Counted from the stretch's first letter, positions 41,324 through 53,184 are shown. The stretch is DNA of 64,000 bases from Meconema thalassinum (GCA_946902985.2 OX336395.1:290961065-291025064), one strand, 5' to 3'. Program-made: numbers and translations. Notes: generated by a model from the sequence alone, not told the origin.

Positions 41324-42937
41324 TCAACCCTTAGCAGAGTTACGACGACAGATCACGCATTTCCGAACAACTGCTGCCACCGTCCTTCTTCCTCTAATTA
41401 TCCAAACCCTTTGGCGCAACAAAACAAGCAGTGTGTGCGTCCCAGCATGGTTATGGAATCGATGAAATTGTTCAATCATTCTTTCAACCATCACATGTTT
41501 TGATGGAAGTACAACTGGATAGGTATACTCAGGAGTGTCGTCAGAATCAACGACTCTTGACTTCATGCGTAGAATTCCTTCATCGTCTGTGAACACCTCC
41601 AGATTCTTCAATTGTTCTTTTCTCTCTTCTTCATAAAGCGTTTCCTTCTGGATAAGGAAGTACAGTTTCTTCTCAGCATTGAGAAACTCTTCGCTATCAA
41701 TTTCCGTTGATACGTGGTCTCTACGATTCCTTTGTTTCAATCTCAAAATCCAAGCAATGGTCCTAACGATTTTGATGTATCCAGAGAATCGTGAACTTAA
41801 TTGCAGTAAAATAGTTTCCACAACAGTGTTCTTAGCAGCTACAACTGTTTTCCTCCTTTTCCTGTTGACTTCTTCCAACAATGGTTCAGGACGATTAAAT
41901 ACCCATTCTTTTTCTTTACATTTAAGCCAAGACGGACCCTCCCACCATCTGGATCTCCAAAGTTGTGTTGGTGAACACCCTCTAGACAGGAGATCTGCTG
42001 GATTGAGGCTGCCCGGTATGTGTCTCCATGAACTAGCCTTACTGTACTCATGAATTTCCTTTACCCGATTCTCTACGAACACCGACCAAATCCCTTTATT
42101 AGCAATCCAAGCCAAGACTACTGTTGAATCGGACCAAAACACTGTGTGTATGTCATTCCGGTGTAGGCATCGAAGGCTCAACCGAGACATTCTAACTCCA
42201 AGGAGCGCTCCCATCAGTTCAAGGCGGGGTAGTGTCAGTTCTTTGAGAGGCGCCACTCTAGATTTAGCCATCAGAAGACTCAGTTTGATCTTACCTTCTT
42301 CTTCCGTTCTCAGAAATATGCAACAACCAAACGCTCTTTTGCTAGCGTCCACAAATACATGCAAAGTGCTGTTGTCATTCAGGAAAATCCTTCTAGGTAT
42401 CCGACAGTCATGTAGATATTGCAACTGCTGAGTCCATCGACAGAATTCCTCACAAATGTCTCTTGGTAAAACCTCATCCCATCCTATACTTTTCTGCCAT
42501 GTCTTCTGCAGAATGAGCTTGGGATTCAGAGTTACTGGGGCCGAAAATCCAATCGGATCAAATATTTTTTGCACGCTGGATAGTACCACTCTTCGGGTTA
42601 CTAAACCTGTAGTCGGGCTGAAGTTACATCCAAGTTCATCTACGTCGCAATACCAACGAAGTCCTAAGACATTCTCAGTTTTACCAACACCACAATCAAA
42701 GGAATTCACCCATCCCCTCAAATTGAAACCTGCGGATAACATCAATTCTTGTGCCTTTAAAATAAAGGGTCCAATTTCTTCCTTTGAAGCGACTCCAGTA
42801 AGACAGTTGTCCACAAAAATGAAACCTGCATTTTTGTAGCTACTTCCTTCAAATGAGTTGGGGGCTCTTCCAGAAGGTTGTTCTGTACAGAAACCAATAG
42901 GAAGGGACTGGAACAAACACCAAAAACCACCCGGCAA
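41324..42937 (-). pseudogene. BEL Pol middle: RT end, RNase H and integrase finger, 537 aa
   Basis: The RT active site, normally YVDD, reads FVDN (in FIFVDNCLTGV), a change of the second Asp. Downstream are WCDVDELG, TRRVVLSSVQKIFDPIGF, FVDASKRAFGCCIFLR (RNase H entry), LPRLELMGALLG, FWSDSTVVLAWI and the HHCC integrase finger (FHNHAGTHTLL and CVICRRNSA). It overlaps the upstream frame at 42757-42937; the phase changes around 42830-42850. Confidence 0.88.
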
Positions 42938-44250
42938 TGTCGAAAAGTGGTAATCTTATCATTATCCCACCAGAGAAAACGGAGCATATCCCTGTCTTCA
43001 GGATCAATTATAATCTGCAGGAATGCCTTCTCTATATCAGCCATTAGACCTATAGGATAGGTTCGAAAATGGGTCAGCACTGATGGAACAAGGTCGATGA
43101 GGTTGGGTCCGGGCTCGAGGCAATCATTCAAGGAATGTCCATTTCTGTCTTTGTTGGAAGCATCGAACACCGGCCTTATCTTTGTAGTGCCACCATCTTT
43201 CAGCACAGCTCTATGAGGCAAATAATGTGTAGGCCCATCCAAAACCTCGTTTTCAACACCTTCGATAACCCCTTTGTTTACCCATTCCTGTAATACCTCA
43301 TCATAATCCTGAAATTTCTGCATCCCTCGTAACTTTCTTGAAGTGTTCAATAATCGTTTCTGAGAAATTTCACGATTCGTTTCCAGAGAAGTACAACCAT
43401 CAATCCAGGGTAGTTTGACAATGTAGCGCCCAGATTCCTCTTCTCTCTTCACAGTCCCATCGAAGAACATCTGAACTTGTTGTTCCCTTTCTTCCTTTTT
43501 TATCTGTTCGCCAGGATCTCTAATACCCAAAGTCTCAATTTCCCACAAATCCGCCACTCTTGTTGATTGAGTTAAAGTAAGTAGAGTGTAAGACGAGGCA
43601 GTAGTTGAGGTGATCTCAGAAGAGCCCATAAGTGTCCACCCTAAACAAGTTCTCACAGCTACTAGACTCTTGTTTACATGTAGAAAGTCTGGCGTGATTA
43701 TCTGAGCCCACACGTCAGCTCCTAACAATACCTGTATGTCAGTACTGTTGCCACCATTATCTTGGCCAAGATCACTAAGTTCAACTCCCTTGTCCCTCAG
43801 TAAATTAAACAAGTCAGCATCAACTAGGGGAGCACCTCCACAGATACTATCAGAGCCTAACACTGCAACCTCACATCTGTTATCCTCGTTCATACCCAGC
43901 AAAGTTATTTGGTAGGACTCGAAACAAACAGGTGCTGTTTTCCTACCTCCAAATAATTCTTGACTTAGTGTTACCTTTCCAGTTCGTTCCAACTCTAATT
44001 TCTTAGCACAAGACTTCTTTATGTAGCTTCTCTGCGATCCACTATCACACAGAACTCTTACTCTGTGCGTGGATCCACCAACAACTACTCTAGCAACTGA
44101 AGTCTGCAGATAGGTCACATGCCCTTTATTACTATCTGCCATCATGCTAACTGTTTTTGGAACCGAATTACCTTTTGGTTCATCTGAGGCTGTTTTCGCA
44201 CACATCAAAGCGTAATGTTTCCCCTTGCAAAATGGGCACTTCACAAACAT
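42757..44250 (-). pseudogene. BEL Pol start: zinc knuckle end, protease and RT fingers, 497 aa
   Basis: Starts within a zinc knuckle (CPFCKGKHYALMC). The aspartic protease shows VLCDSGSQRSYI (DSG at 69-71). The Pao-type region follows with ILLGADVW, LGWTLMG and YLPHRAVLKDGGTTKIRPVF, then the RT motif A GLMADIEKAFLQI. After about residue 465 the true reading continues in the other frame, so the last 30 residues here are out of phase. Confidence 0.88.
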
Positions 44251-44410
44251 CTTACACTTAACACTGACATGTCCCGGTCGTAGACACCTAAAACAAGCTC
44301 CCTTTTTCTTTAACGTTACTTGGCGTTCATCTTGAGAATAATCAATAGCTACACCACAGTCTTGAGAAAGATGTGAGGTTCTGCCACAGAATATACAAGC
44401 CGTAGGCCTA
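44225..44410 (-). pseudogene. BEL zinc-knuckle cluster between Gag and protease
   Basis: Two standard CX2CX4HX4C knuckles can be read: CIFCGRTSHLSQDC (near 44400) and CFRCLRPGHVSVKC (near 44295), then the modified CPFCKGKH. They lie in a stretch that is not continuous with the gag frame, so a frameshift separates them. Such knuckles bind the element RNA. Confidence 0.7.
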
Positions 44411-44571
44411 TCTTTGTTATTTCTGTTTCCCGTACTAACTGAAACATCCTCTATTGAAATTAAAGAAGCCGCTGAAGGTACGTCCCTATTCTTAGTCTTG
44501 GTCCTATCGTCTTGCTTAACTCGATCCGTCCTCTCGTTAACTTCAAAAGAACTATGTCTTAGCTTAAGCCG

Positions 44572-45462
44572 TTATTCACCTTCTACCTCAGTCTTTAAGA
44601 AGGCTAACAATTCACTCAAGCAACAGTCAGGTTCCTTGGTAGACGTTTCTTTTGATACACTATACCTGTCCCAAGTTCTAAACATAACCTCTGGCAAGGC
44701 ATTCTCTACTAGTGGAAATAACATAGCAGCGCATTTCTCCTTTGTTACTCCCAAGGAATCAAGTGCTCTCAACTGTCCCTCCAGACTGTCATACAGTTGG
44801 GCTATGGATCTTAAACTATCCTTCTTTAACACCAAGGATAAAAGTTCCCTAACATAGTACTCAATGAGTAACTCATCCTTCCCATACCTCGACTTCAACA
44901 ATTCTATAGCCTTTTTGTAGTTTTCCTTTGAAGGAGGAACGTTTTCTACCAACTTCTGAGCACACGAACTAGGTTCCATACACTGAATCAAATAAACAAA
45001 TTTATCTTCATCTTTAAGGCTGCTATCTTCATGTATTTTAGTAAATTGCGCCCAAAACCCAATCCAGCACTTCACGTTTCCATCATTTTTTTTCAGTTCT
45101 AGTTTTGGTAGTCTTAGTAGTCTCTGATTAGAAGTACGTGAACAGTTACTCGTATTAGCTTCAGAAACGGCTTGATCTCCAACTTGTAAGGCCTGCACTT
45201 TTTCCCTAACCTTAAAATATTTCAAGTCGTACTCCCTGAAATTGTTGATCTCTGGTTCAAGCACGATGTCTTCAAGGTCTTCCTTTTGCAGCAGCTCATT
45301 GTAAACTTCATCATCCAGACGTTTTAACTTCTCGTAGCGTTCCACAAGTGAAGCATATCTGCTACGAATCTCCACTTGGTCACCATCAGCAAGCGCCAAC
45401 AGTTCTTCAAGCTTGTTTACCTCACGTGTAAATACGCCGCGTAATACTCGACGTTCGGTCAT
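44572..45462 (-). CDS. BEL Gag, 296 aa
   Basis: The capsid precursor of the element. It begins MTERRVLRGVFTREVNKLEE 60 bp inside the 5' LTR. The N-terminal 100 residues are a charged coiled coil. Then LPKLELKKNDGNVKCWIGFW and FVYLIQCMEPSSCAQKLVEN match the DUF1759 gag domain of BEL/Pao elements, ending near LLSLVLKKDSLRSIAQLYDS and LLAFLKTEVEGE. The frame is open for the whole gag domain, but the zinc knuckles that normally follow are in another phase. Confidence 0.88.
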   Translation of the reverse strand: MTERRVLRGVFTREVNKLEELLALADGDQVEIRSRYASLVERYEKLKRLDDEVYNELLQKEDLEDIVLEPEINNFREYDLKYFKVREKVQALQVGDQAVSEANTSNCSRTSNQRLLRLPKLELKKNDGNVKCWIGFWAQFTKIHEDSSLKDEDKFVYLIQCMEPSSCAQKLVENVPPSKENYKKAIELLKSRYGKDELLIEYYVRELLSLVLKKDSLRSIAQLYDSLEGQLRALDSLGVTKEKCAAMLFPLVENALPEVMFRTWDRYSVSKETSTKEPDCCLSELLAFLKTEVEGE

Positions 45463-45499
45463 CGTTGTTCTGTTTTATTTGATGTTGAGATTGCCAGTA

Positions 45500-45517
45500 A
45501 TCCTGTCACGGTCGCCA
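45500..45517 (-). other. BEL primer binding site, tRNA-Arg type
   Basis: The sense-strand TGGCGACCGTGACAGGAT lies four bases after the 5' LTR. It is complementary to the 3' end of an insect tRNA-Arg with acceptor stem GACCGTG/CACGGTC as I recall it; a tRNA alignment would confirm. Confidence 0.7.
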
Positions 45518-45521
45518 GTTA

Positions 45522-45735
45522 TATACCATACCAAATCATTTTAATATACAGTAATCAATATTTTATTAACACAACTCAACATCGCGTCCAAAAGACATTC
45601 CAAAGACACTACACTCAAAGATAACAAAACCAAAACTATGTAAATCAAAACACTGTCTATTTTCTAAATCAAAACACTGTCTATTTTCTAAAGGAAGTAG
45701 ATTGCTCGAAAGAGCTTTATTTCACTTTCTCCACA
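45522..45735 (-). repeat. BEL 5' LTR
   Basis: 214 bp, pairs with 39601-39814. About three single-base differences: near the CATAGCG/CATCGCG, TCTACAGG/TCTAAAGG and TTTAGTTC/TTTATTTC positions. Confidence 0.88.
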
Positions 45736-45740
45736 ATTAG

Positions 45741-47728
45741 TATACACGTTGCTAATACTATTACACCTCACCGACACTCGATGGTCCTCGATGAATTTCA
45801 TTTCGTGATCCGAATAGTGTATTTCGTTTGGTTCAAGAACTTGAGGTAGAAACTCAATAAAGAACCAATGGAATCTGGTTGTGTTTTAAAATAAATCCTA
45901 AACGAGGATAAAATACTGCAGCGATGAGTTATGGTGTGGCCTACTGTACCCGATACCTAGTTTAGGCTATCGGCTACGCCAGCAGACATTAAGCCGTAGT
46001 TGAGGTTTTGAGAAGAGTTAGGAAAAGATAGCGCACCGATCGAGTGAAGAAGAATGTCAAGATGACGTAGGAGGTCTAGGATCAAGGAGGCACTGACATC
46101 TGTAAGAAGATGGAATTATGGATAGAGATGTGAAGCTTTATTAAGATATGTGTGGAATATGGTATTTAAACATCTTAGAAGAGGATATATAACATGCATT
46201 ATATGTGGAAATAATTGTAAGGAAGTTAGATAACCCTTAAGTTATTTTATAACGGAATAGCCGAGATGATGAGGGTTCGAGACTATGATCGTGACGCGAG
46301 AGCACTGTGGTGGGGGACTACACCACGTGTCTGCGCCAGGCAGATAAGTGAGAAGACAGTGCCAGCACATTCAGTGGAGCTCTGTCAGTCGAGCAAGTAG
46401 GGTCGAGCTCTGTAGCGCAAGCGAGACGCACGGTGAAGGTCGCGTAGCGTACCGAAACTGTCACGGCAGAGTGTAGGCGACAGTTTCAGCATCGCCGAGC
46501 AGCGAACGCCAAGCAGGTCATTGATCCAGGGGGACTTGCCGAGCAAGCAATCACAGACGGCCGGGATATGTTAGAACAGCACTGCAAGTAGTTGGAGACT
46601 TTATTACAAGCTACATTTCAACGCAGTTTGAACATAGTTCTTTTGAACAACTTTATGACTATGCTTTTCTATAACGCATTCAAAGTTACTTTAACAATTT
46701 CAAGCAAACGGAATGTCGTAAGCATAGGCACTGATGAACATTAGATCGTGCATTAATGAAATTTATTTCTTATGCAGTTTCATGAATTACCAAATACAGA
46801 CAACTACAGGGTGTTTCGTAAACTTGGACACTCTCAAGTAAAATTTTATTTTACGAAAGTGAGACTTAGCAGTTGTTGGAGATTGATCTTTCAATACTCA
46901 AACTGAACATTTTATGGAACAGTGGCGTAACTTCGAAGAGGAATAGGGGGTCCGCTGTTTCCATGAACTTTTTCGAGAGGAGTTGGACAATATCCGCTAT
47001 GGGTAATCCGAAGTTCAACATGTCAGAGTAGACGCAGATAGAGACAAGATGGCACCGCAGAGCGATGGATTCGATTCCTGACGAGAGGAGGTCCACCAGC
47101 TGATTCACTTGGGATTTCGAAGGCAATCGTCATTTCATGGATGGAATGATATTCACGCCGATCTTTCGAGAAATTCATTATGTAGGGAAAATCGACGATC
47201 TTGGAAATTTAATTACAGCTGATTATGAAAGGTACTGTAAGAGTTATAACTACCTGATACGATTATTTTCATGAATACTGGGCACACATGTATATTTTTC
47301 TAATAGGAGTGATACGATTATTAAGACATGGTTTGACTTTTTATATGCTTCGAATTTGCTAGAATATGGAGTGACCATATGTTATGGCAGGCATCATTAT
47401 ATGAAATTCTCACCATTGGTTGGCTTTATTAAGCAGATGTTTGGTCTTTTAGACACTTTTCCAGCTAGGATATTTTTCATGAATAGTTTTTTTGTGTAAC
47501 GAGTATTTCGAACTCGTGATCTGCAATTGATTATATAAAAAAATTACTTCGTCAGTTCATTGCATACTAGCGAGTGTGTATTATTCATCAGTAGGGATTT
47601 TTTCCATTGGATTGTTTGGAGATATTAAGAAGTTATTCACTTTAGTGAATGAACATGGCTTTTATATGACAACTAGAAACTTGTTGATTCCTATCTGGTA
47701 CATTCACTCATATAGTCTACGAGATGGG
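45741..47728. other. No gene seen; contains a GC-richer block
   Basis: 46270-46600 is GC-richer than its surroundings and rich in GCGA/CGAGCA-like words, reminiscent of a retroelement leader, but no coding domain follows. The 86-codon frame at 46866-47126 (minus) shows no recognisable motif. The rest is AT-rich. Confidence 0.4.
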
Positions 47729-47892
47729 GTCTTTCGTATTTATACGATTGTATGGTGGTACTCATCTTACCCATCGTTCAGGGCACTATCATCCAAGTCG
47801 ACGGGGCGAGGTCTTTCGTATTTATACGACTGTACGGTGGTTACACATCTTACTCGCCATTGAGGGACTCATTTTTATCATCCGAATGTACA
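47729..47892 (+). repeat. Tandem duplication of about 82 bp
   Basis: TCTTTCGTATTTATACGA occurs at 47730 and 47812, followed in both by TGTAYGGTGG and a diverged CATCTTACYC stretch with GGGCACTATCATCC / GGGACTCATTTTTATCATCC. Function unknown. Confidence 0.6.
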
Positions 47893-49825
47893 CGAGATTG
47901 TAAGTGAATCAAACAAGGAACTACTAGTCACATATCAGTCGAAATTTTGTTAAATAAAGTAACGATAAATGTCAGCAGGATTGCATTTAGTAATTCTTGT
48001 TTGCCAATCCAATATTTTGTTGCTATACTCTTTTGAGAGTAATTTCAATTTAACAGCTGTTACAGCTGATGCTTTTGATGAGTTTATAATTGTGTTTGAT
48101 ACCTTTGAGAAGGATTTAAAGTAATTGAATCTTATAAGATGAATCATTAATGGTCAGAATTATTTTAAGGCAGATCAGTATTGCAGATTTTGATATGAAA
48201 GATTATAGCACATTGGTGTTTTTTTTTTGTGATGTGAGTTATGAAAATTGTAAGAGAATTTATGCTATTTGAAAGCAGATCTTAAATTACTGAAGTAATA
48301 TTTTTTCCAATTGTTTAAGAAGTTGTCTAGATGTGATCAGAGTAATTACAGTTATTGGAGATTGTGTGCGTTGATAATTTGAAGCCAGTTATATATTTTT
48401 TGTAGATCATGCAACATGGTTAAGTGGAGTTTGTGATAGGCATTTTGTGGAAGTTGCCACGTGATAGTTGCAACGTTGATAATGTATTTTGAAGCAGACA
48501 TGAGGTCGTCGTACCCAGTCTAGCGTAATTGTTGAGATTCATGCTGTATGTGCTGAATATTTATGGAGTTTTGTGGAATAATTATTGTACTCAAATGTGA
48601 TATTTGAAGTATTGAGGAAATGTAATGTCGTTGTGGATAATTAGATCCAACGTGATGTCGTGGAGGCAATAATATTTTTTTGGCATAATAATTAAATACG
48701 AGATATAACTTGGAAGTGATAGAACTGTAAGACAACGTTCTATAAACCATATTAAACAATTTGTTAGGAAATTAAACAAATAAATGAAGTTGATAATACA
48801 AGATTTTCTGAGAATAATAATTAATGAAATAATAATCTGAGATTTAAGCATATTAACGATCTGACCTAATGAAATAAAAATCAGAATGACTAGATGAAAT
48901 AATGAAAAACTAAATAACCAGAAGATTGAAATTTAAATAATTTGATAAATTAAATTTTGGAACAAATCGATGAATTAAATAAATGGATGAATTAAAGATT
49001 GGATAAATTAAACTGATTGAAATAAATTAATAGACGATTGTAATGATGATGAATAACTGAATTAGAAGGTGATAATTAACTAAAGAAGCTGATGATTAAT
49101 GAATTTACATGGAATTAAATAAATTTAATTAAGATATAATTTGAAGGAATTGCAACTTGAGTTGAAGATTTAAATGATGTAATGGTAATGAATTAACGAT
49201 TCTGACAGGAATATGTAGAATTTTGAAGTGAGAATTAATGTGAGGAATGTTTAATTTTGATGATGACGATAACGATGACCAATGAGCCATGAATTTTCTG
49301 TAATTCACAGATAAGTAATTATGAATGACAATGTAAATAGTGTAAATTAATTATTCGATGTTTAGGAGCATCTGACTAACATGTTCAACAGTTAAATTAT
49401 GCCACGCAAACCATAAATTACGTGATGTTTAATATATGTGATTATAATATGTGTATGTTTAGACAGATTAATAACTTTATTAAATCCACATTGATGATGT
49501 TAAATTAAAGAGAAATTAGGTCTCAGGTTTCACAAATGTCAGTGACGAAAGACATAGTGCTACAGTGATCCTTAGAACCCAAGAGAACTTTAGAGATTTT
49601 TCTTGTTATGTGGATAAAATAATTTTGGATTAGAAAAGAGATGGTTCGATTTTTGGACAATGACAATTTAACGTAGGCATTCGACCATACTCTCAGGTAG
49701 GAGTTATATTTAAAATGTCTGTCTGACTATCAAAGTGAAATAAATTTGTTTTTATCTTAGTTGTGATATGATGATGGTGTGATGTTCCTTTTTCTTTCCT
49801 TGTTTTGAGTAAGGCTTAACCGGAA
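47893..49825. other. AT-rich stretch without a gene
   Basis: Irregular low-complexity DNA; 48780-49150 is built of GATGAATTAAATAAAT-like words without a fixed period. No open frame has a recognisable domain. Confidence 0.5.
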
Positions 49826-50046
49826 AGGAAGTGGTTTGCTAGGAATTCAGTTGATGGCGCCCATTTATATTTGCATTATTTCTATTAAACTTAAGCCCGT
49901 AACGACCCTAGAGATACTTTGTCTCGTGATACCCACTGCTTTTTCGAGAATTCAGCTGAATTTCCGACACATTCCTTATTTGACTAGAGGTTCATTTAAC
50001 TCCGCTCTGTCCCGGAACTCCAGGAATGCGATGTTATAGCAGATGG

Positions 50047-50381
50047 GTCATCGCATCCCCAGGACGAACGGGTACACTACTAGTTCAAACTTGTGTGTGC
50101 CATCAAGAAACGGCTTTATGCCATATTGTTTCGCGTAAATGTGTTCATAAATCGTCAATGGTATAACCACCAGGGGGCAGAGCTAACATAGAATCATCAT
50201 AGTAAAACTTGTCGTTGACATTTTCACGTACGTTGTAAATTCTATTGTAAGTTTCAAGGGAAATAAGTCCCAAAACGTAAGGTCTCTCACTAAATTCGAT
50301 AGAAGGGTAAAAGTCTAGGCTGACTTCATGTCCACGTCCATGCAGTGTAAATGTCTTACTTTCTGCTGGCATACTGCTCAC
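50047..50381 (-). pseudogene. Capsid-like gene fragment, possibly Maverick/adintovirus penton type, frameshifted
   Basis: From ATG 50372 the minus strand reads MPAESKTFTLHGRGHEVSLD and later YVLGLISLETYNRI, FYYDDS and LPPGGYTIDDL before a stop at 50145-50147. One base further the reading continues in another phase to about 50048 (AKQYGIKPFLDGTHKFELVV). The pattern (HGR start, ETYN, FYYD, TIPTGSYE-like end) matches a family of uncharacterised insect and cnidarian proteins that I associate with capsid (penton-like) proteins of Maverick-related viruses; this is recalled, not searched. A weak further trace (INGRH) may lie near 49855. A TATA-like TATATAAG lies 18 bp before the ATG. The gene is decayed and non-functional. 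Confidence 0.45.
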
Positions 50382-50418
50382 GCTGTGTCTTATATAGAAA
50401 CGTCAGACTTAAGCGCCC

Positions 50419-50872
50419 AACGTTCTGACCGCTTTGGTTGGTTCTTAAGTTTAGGGGCTGCGACAACGCGGTCATGTACCCCCGTGTACTTTGTGTGTGT
50501 GTAGACTGCAACTTAGAATTTTTCAAACAGTTTCTACTTTTGCCGCCAAGCGCCACCGTCAACGACTACTAGGCCAAGTTCAGAAATTAGCTACTAGACG
50601 CCACCGCAGTCGGCTCTTGGAAACGAACGTAGAAACCTAAGAGCGTTGTTTACATTCTTAACCTATCCAATTTAGCTTCACACAGGTGTAATTAGTGGAA
50701 GGTTCTTTAACATGCCATAAATCTATGACATGGGACCGCCGGCTTTATTTCCCGTCCGAAGGAAGGCATACTGAGGGATTTTTAACGCTCTTAAAAAATC
50801 CGACGGCTTCGGCCGGATTTGAACCCGCTATCTTGGGCATAGAAGTTCAGCATGCTACCGACTGCTTTAATA
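50419..50872 (-). mobile_element. SINE-1 copy, 5'-truncated
   Basis: The tail module (CCCGTGTACTTTG, GGGGCTGCGACAACGCGGTC) is at the left and most of the tRNA-like head at the right (GAACCCGCTATCTTGGGCAT, B box on the minus strand; CATGCTACCGACT). The first 15 or so bases of the SINE are missing. Only a short possible duplication (GCTTT) flanks it. It lies just upstream of the capsid-like fragment. Confidence 0.85.
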
Positions 50873-50894
50873 CCCTTAATTCAATACTTGGAAA

Positions 50895-51241
50895 ACCGGG
50901 TGAGTTAGCCGTGGTCGTTACGGCATGACTGCTGGCAGTCGCTCACAGCCGGGAGGCGAGGAGGTTCGAATCCCCCCGGAGGCAACCTTGAAGATGGTCT
51001 TCTGTGGTTTCCCATCTTCCTTCCAGGCAAATGCCGGGGTTGGTCCCTAACTATAGGCCACAGTCGCTACCTTCCTCCTCCTCGACCTTCCATTCAATCT
51101 TTCCTACCCTGACAACACTCCACACGCGACGGCACTTGTAACTCACCCCATGGGTGTCCGCCCCGAAGCAGCTACAAAACTGGCGACCCGAACATGTCCT
51201 CGGACACTCCCGGCACTAAAAGCCATACGCTAAATAAAACC
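50895..51241 (+). mobile_element. SINE-3, third tRNA-derived SINE family
   Basis: The head contains GTGAGTTAGCCGTGGTCGTT (diverged A box) and the B box GGTTCGAATCC, followed by a body ending CACTCCCGGCACTAAAAGCC and CTAAATAAAA. Flanked by a 10-bp duplication TACTTGGAAA (50885-50894 and 51242-51251). Confidence 0.82.
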
Positions 51242-51251
51242 TACTTGGAAA

Positions 51252-51733
51252 CATGTTACGTATATTACCACCCTGTGTACCACAGATTCACTTCTCAAAA
51301 TTAAGAAAGAAATAAAAATGCACTAGACTTGTTAGTTATTGTTGTTTAACCCTCCGTTACACGCGCGCGGACTCTTTGTGTGGTTCCTTTCGTTCTTTCT
51401 TCCTTCCGTTCCTCAATCTGGTGTACAGGCCCAGGGCGGAGGCTGAACGAAGTGCAGTGAATCAAAACTTTCAAACAATTTCCGAGCATGGTCTCCAAAT
51501 CAAAACATTTCCCTGATTGGCTGAGCACTTATGTTCAAGGCTGTCTTCCTTCCCGTCACAAAGCCGCGATCAATTCCGCCATTAACCACAATTTAACATA
51601 ACCTGCTTAACCTTTTATAGGACAAAAGACTGGCGGTATAATTTCTTTTTTTGCACATTTGTAATTGGTGGTGATAGATGAGTAGGAACATGCAACAATT
51701 TTATGGGTGTGGATTCTATTTTATGAAATATGG
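51252..51733. other. No gene seen
   Basis: Includes TTTAACCCTCCGTTACACGC at about 51346, a phrase that looks like a transposon end, but no matching inverted end was found in the window. Confidence 0.35.
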
Positions 51734-52460
51734 GGTGGGAAATTATTATCCCACTGCCCATACCCGACAGTATGTTTTCTTAAATGAGCAATGGGGTAAT
51801 AATCTCCCACCTCCAAATTATCACTAAAAAATGAGGTTTATTTAACAGGATATGATATATAAAAACACCCATCACGCTCTATATTTCTTTAAAAAACGTA
51901 ACTCCCACGCAACACAAGGTCAGTGACCTATAACATCTTTGCCGAAAAGTGCACAAAAATATAAAAGTGATTTTGGAATGTTAAAAGTTAGTATATTCGA
52001 ATATAATTCAATAATTTCAAAATAGTATTTACTAAAAACACAGAAAATTAATTTTAAAAATCTTCTATTCAATGGCAAACACCCTGAGCAGGATAATAAT
52101 TTCCATTCTAGAGAAAATATATTTACTCAAGTGACCAAAACCATTATTAACACTGTATTTCAGTTATATACCAACCTTTGCAAATCTCTTATCTTCAATA
52201 AAAACACCTTCTTCGGTAAAACAATGCATTTCTTTCACTCAACACAACCGAACTGGCGAGCACGTGCACTGTGGAGACCACTGGGATATATTCTTCCCAC
52301 CTTTGGTTTCTGATGACAGTATACATCAAATTAATGGGTTTTCAATATTTCTCTGCATCTAGCTTGTGGATGCTTGTGGAACTGCTTGAAATGAAGGGGG
52401 TGGGAAGTTTCTCTCCCTAACACCGTTCTATAAATACATGGTGGGAAGATTAGTATCCCA
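51734..52460. repeat. Five dispersed copies of a 20-bp hairpin motif
   Basis: A motif close to GTGGGAA, TTA-rich centre, TATCCCA occurs at 51734-51753 (+), 51793-51813 (-), 52282-52301 (-), 52398-52416 (+, weaker) and 52440-52460 (+). Each can pair TGGGA with TCCCA. The sequence between copies is AT-rich and not itself repeated. Confidence 0.6.
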
Positions 52461-53184
52461 AGGACCTATACAGGGTTTTAAAATTACAAACATTTATGTT
52501 GTCGAAGGGTGGGTGATTAGTGGATTAGAAATTTTATAAGCCATTTTTAGTGTTGCCTTGTAGAGATTTGTGAATGGCATTGTGGTTATCTCGTAGACAT
52601 TAAGATAACTAGTTCTATTTCGGGGGCATATCACAACAGTAGCTTACTATTACGAATAGCTGGACTGTATTATGATTTTGCTGCATCTTTGCGATTTAGT
52701 GCCGGAGGTCTGGGATTATTTTTGATTACCGTTATGGGGTTTTAACAGTTTTTCCTAGAGCATTTTGCTCTGTCTTGTAGGTATGATTGATTCGACAGGT
52801 TAGGTCTGCATGTACAGCATCTTTCTTCTCGTTTTGGGAATAGCACTCATTACTATTGACCGACTGAAAAACTTTTAATATTTCATTTACGAACGCAACA
52901 ATGAAAAATGGCTTTCAACACGATACGGTCTTGCATTTGATGTTACATTAACACGTCATCCTTGTAAAAATTTGTTTAAGCATGCTATTTAAGCATAGGT
53001 CATAAAATACTAATGTAGGCAATCATTAACCATAAAAAATGAAAATACAATTTTCTTTTGACTGAGAGTGGTAAGCATTATGCTGCTATTAAAAGGATTG
53101 ATATACTTTTCAAGACCAAATAAGTCAACAAGTAAGTCTAAAATATATGATCAAAAGTAGAGTGCAAAATTAGGTAAACAAAAG
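52461..53184. other. No gene seen
   Basis: AT-rich DNA with no supported frame, RNA gene or clear repeat. Confidence 0.5.

Larger units (their letters stand above)
39601..45735 (-). mobile_element. BEL/Pao LTR retrotransposon, degraded
   Basis: LTRs of 214 bp (39601-39814 and 45522-45735) flank gag and pol on the minus strand. A 5-bp duplication ATTAG flanks the element (39596-39600, 45736-45740). The LTRs differ at about three positions. The order is gag, zinc knuckles, protease, RT, RNase H, integrase finger, integrase core and C-terminal domain, all present but broken by several frameshifts. A SINE sits between pol and the 3' LTR. The outer LTR end reads GGTATA on the sense strand rather than the usual CA. 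Confidence 0.9.

Noticed and set aside
46866..47126. 86-codon minus-strand gene
   Set aside because: No recognisable motif, no start context, and composition like the surrounding non-coding DNA.
51346..51370. piggyBac-like end (TTAACCCT)
   Set aside because: No inverted partner or second TTAA-flanked end was found within several kilobases.
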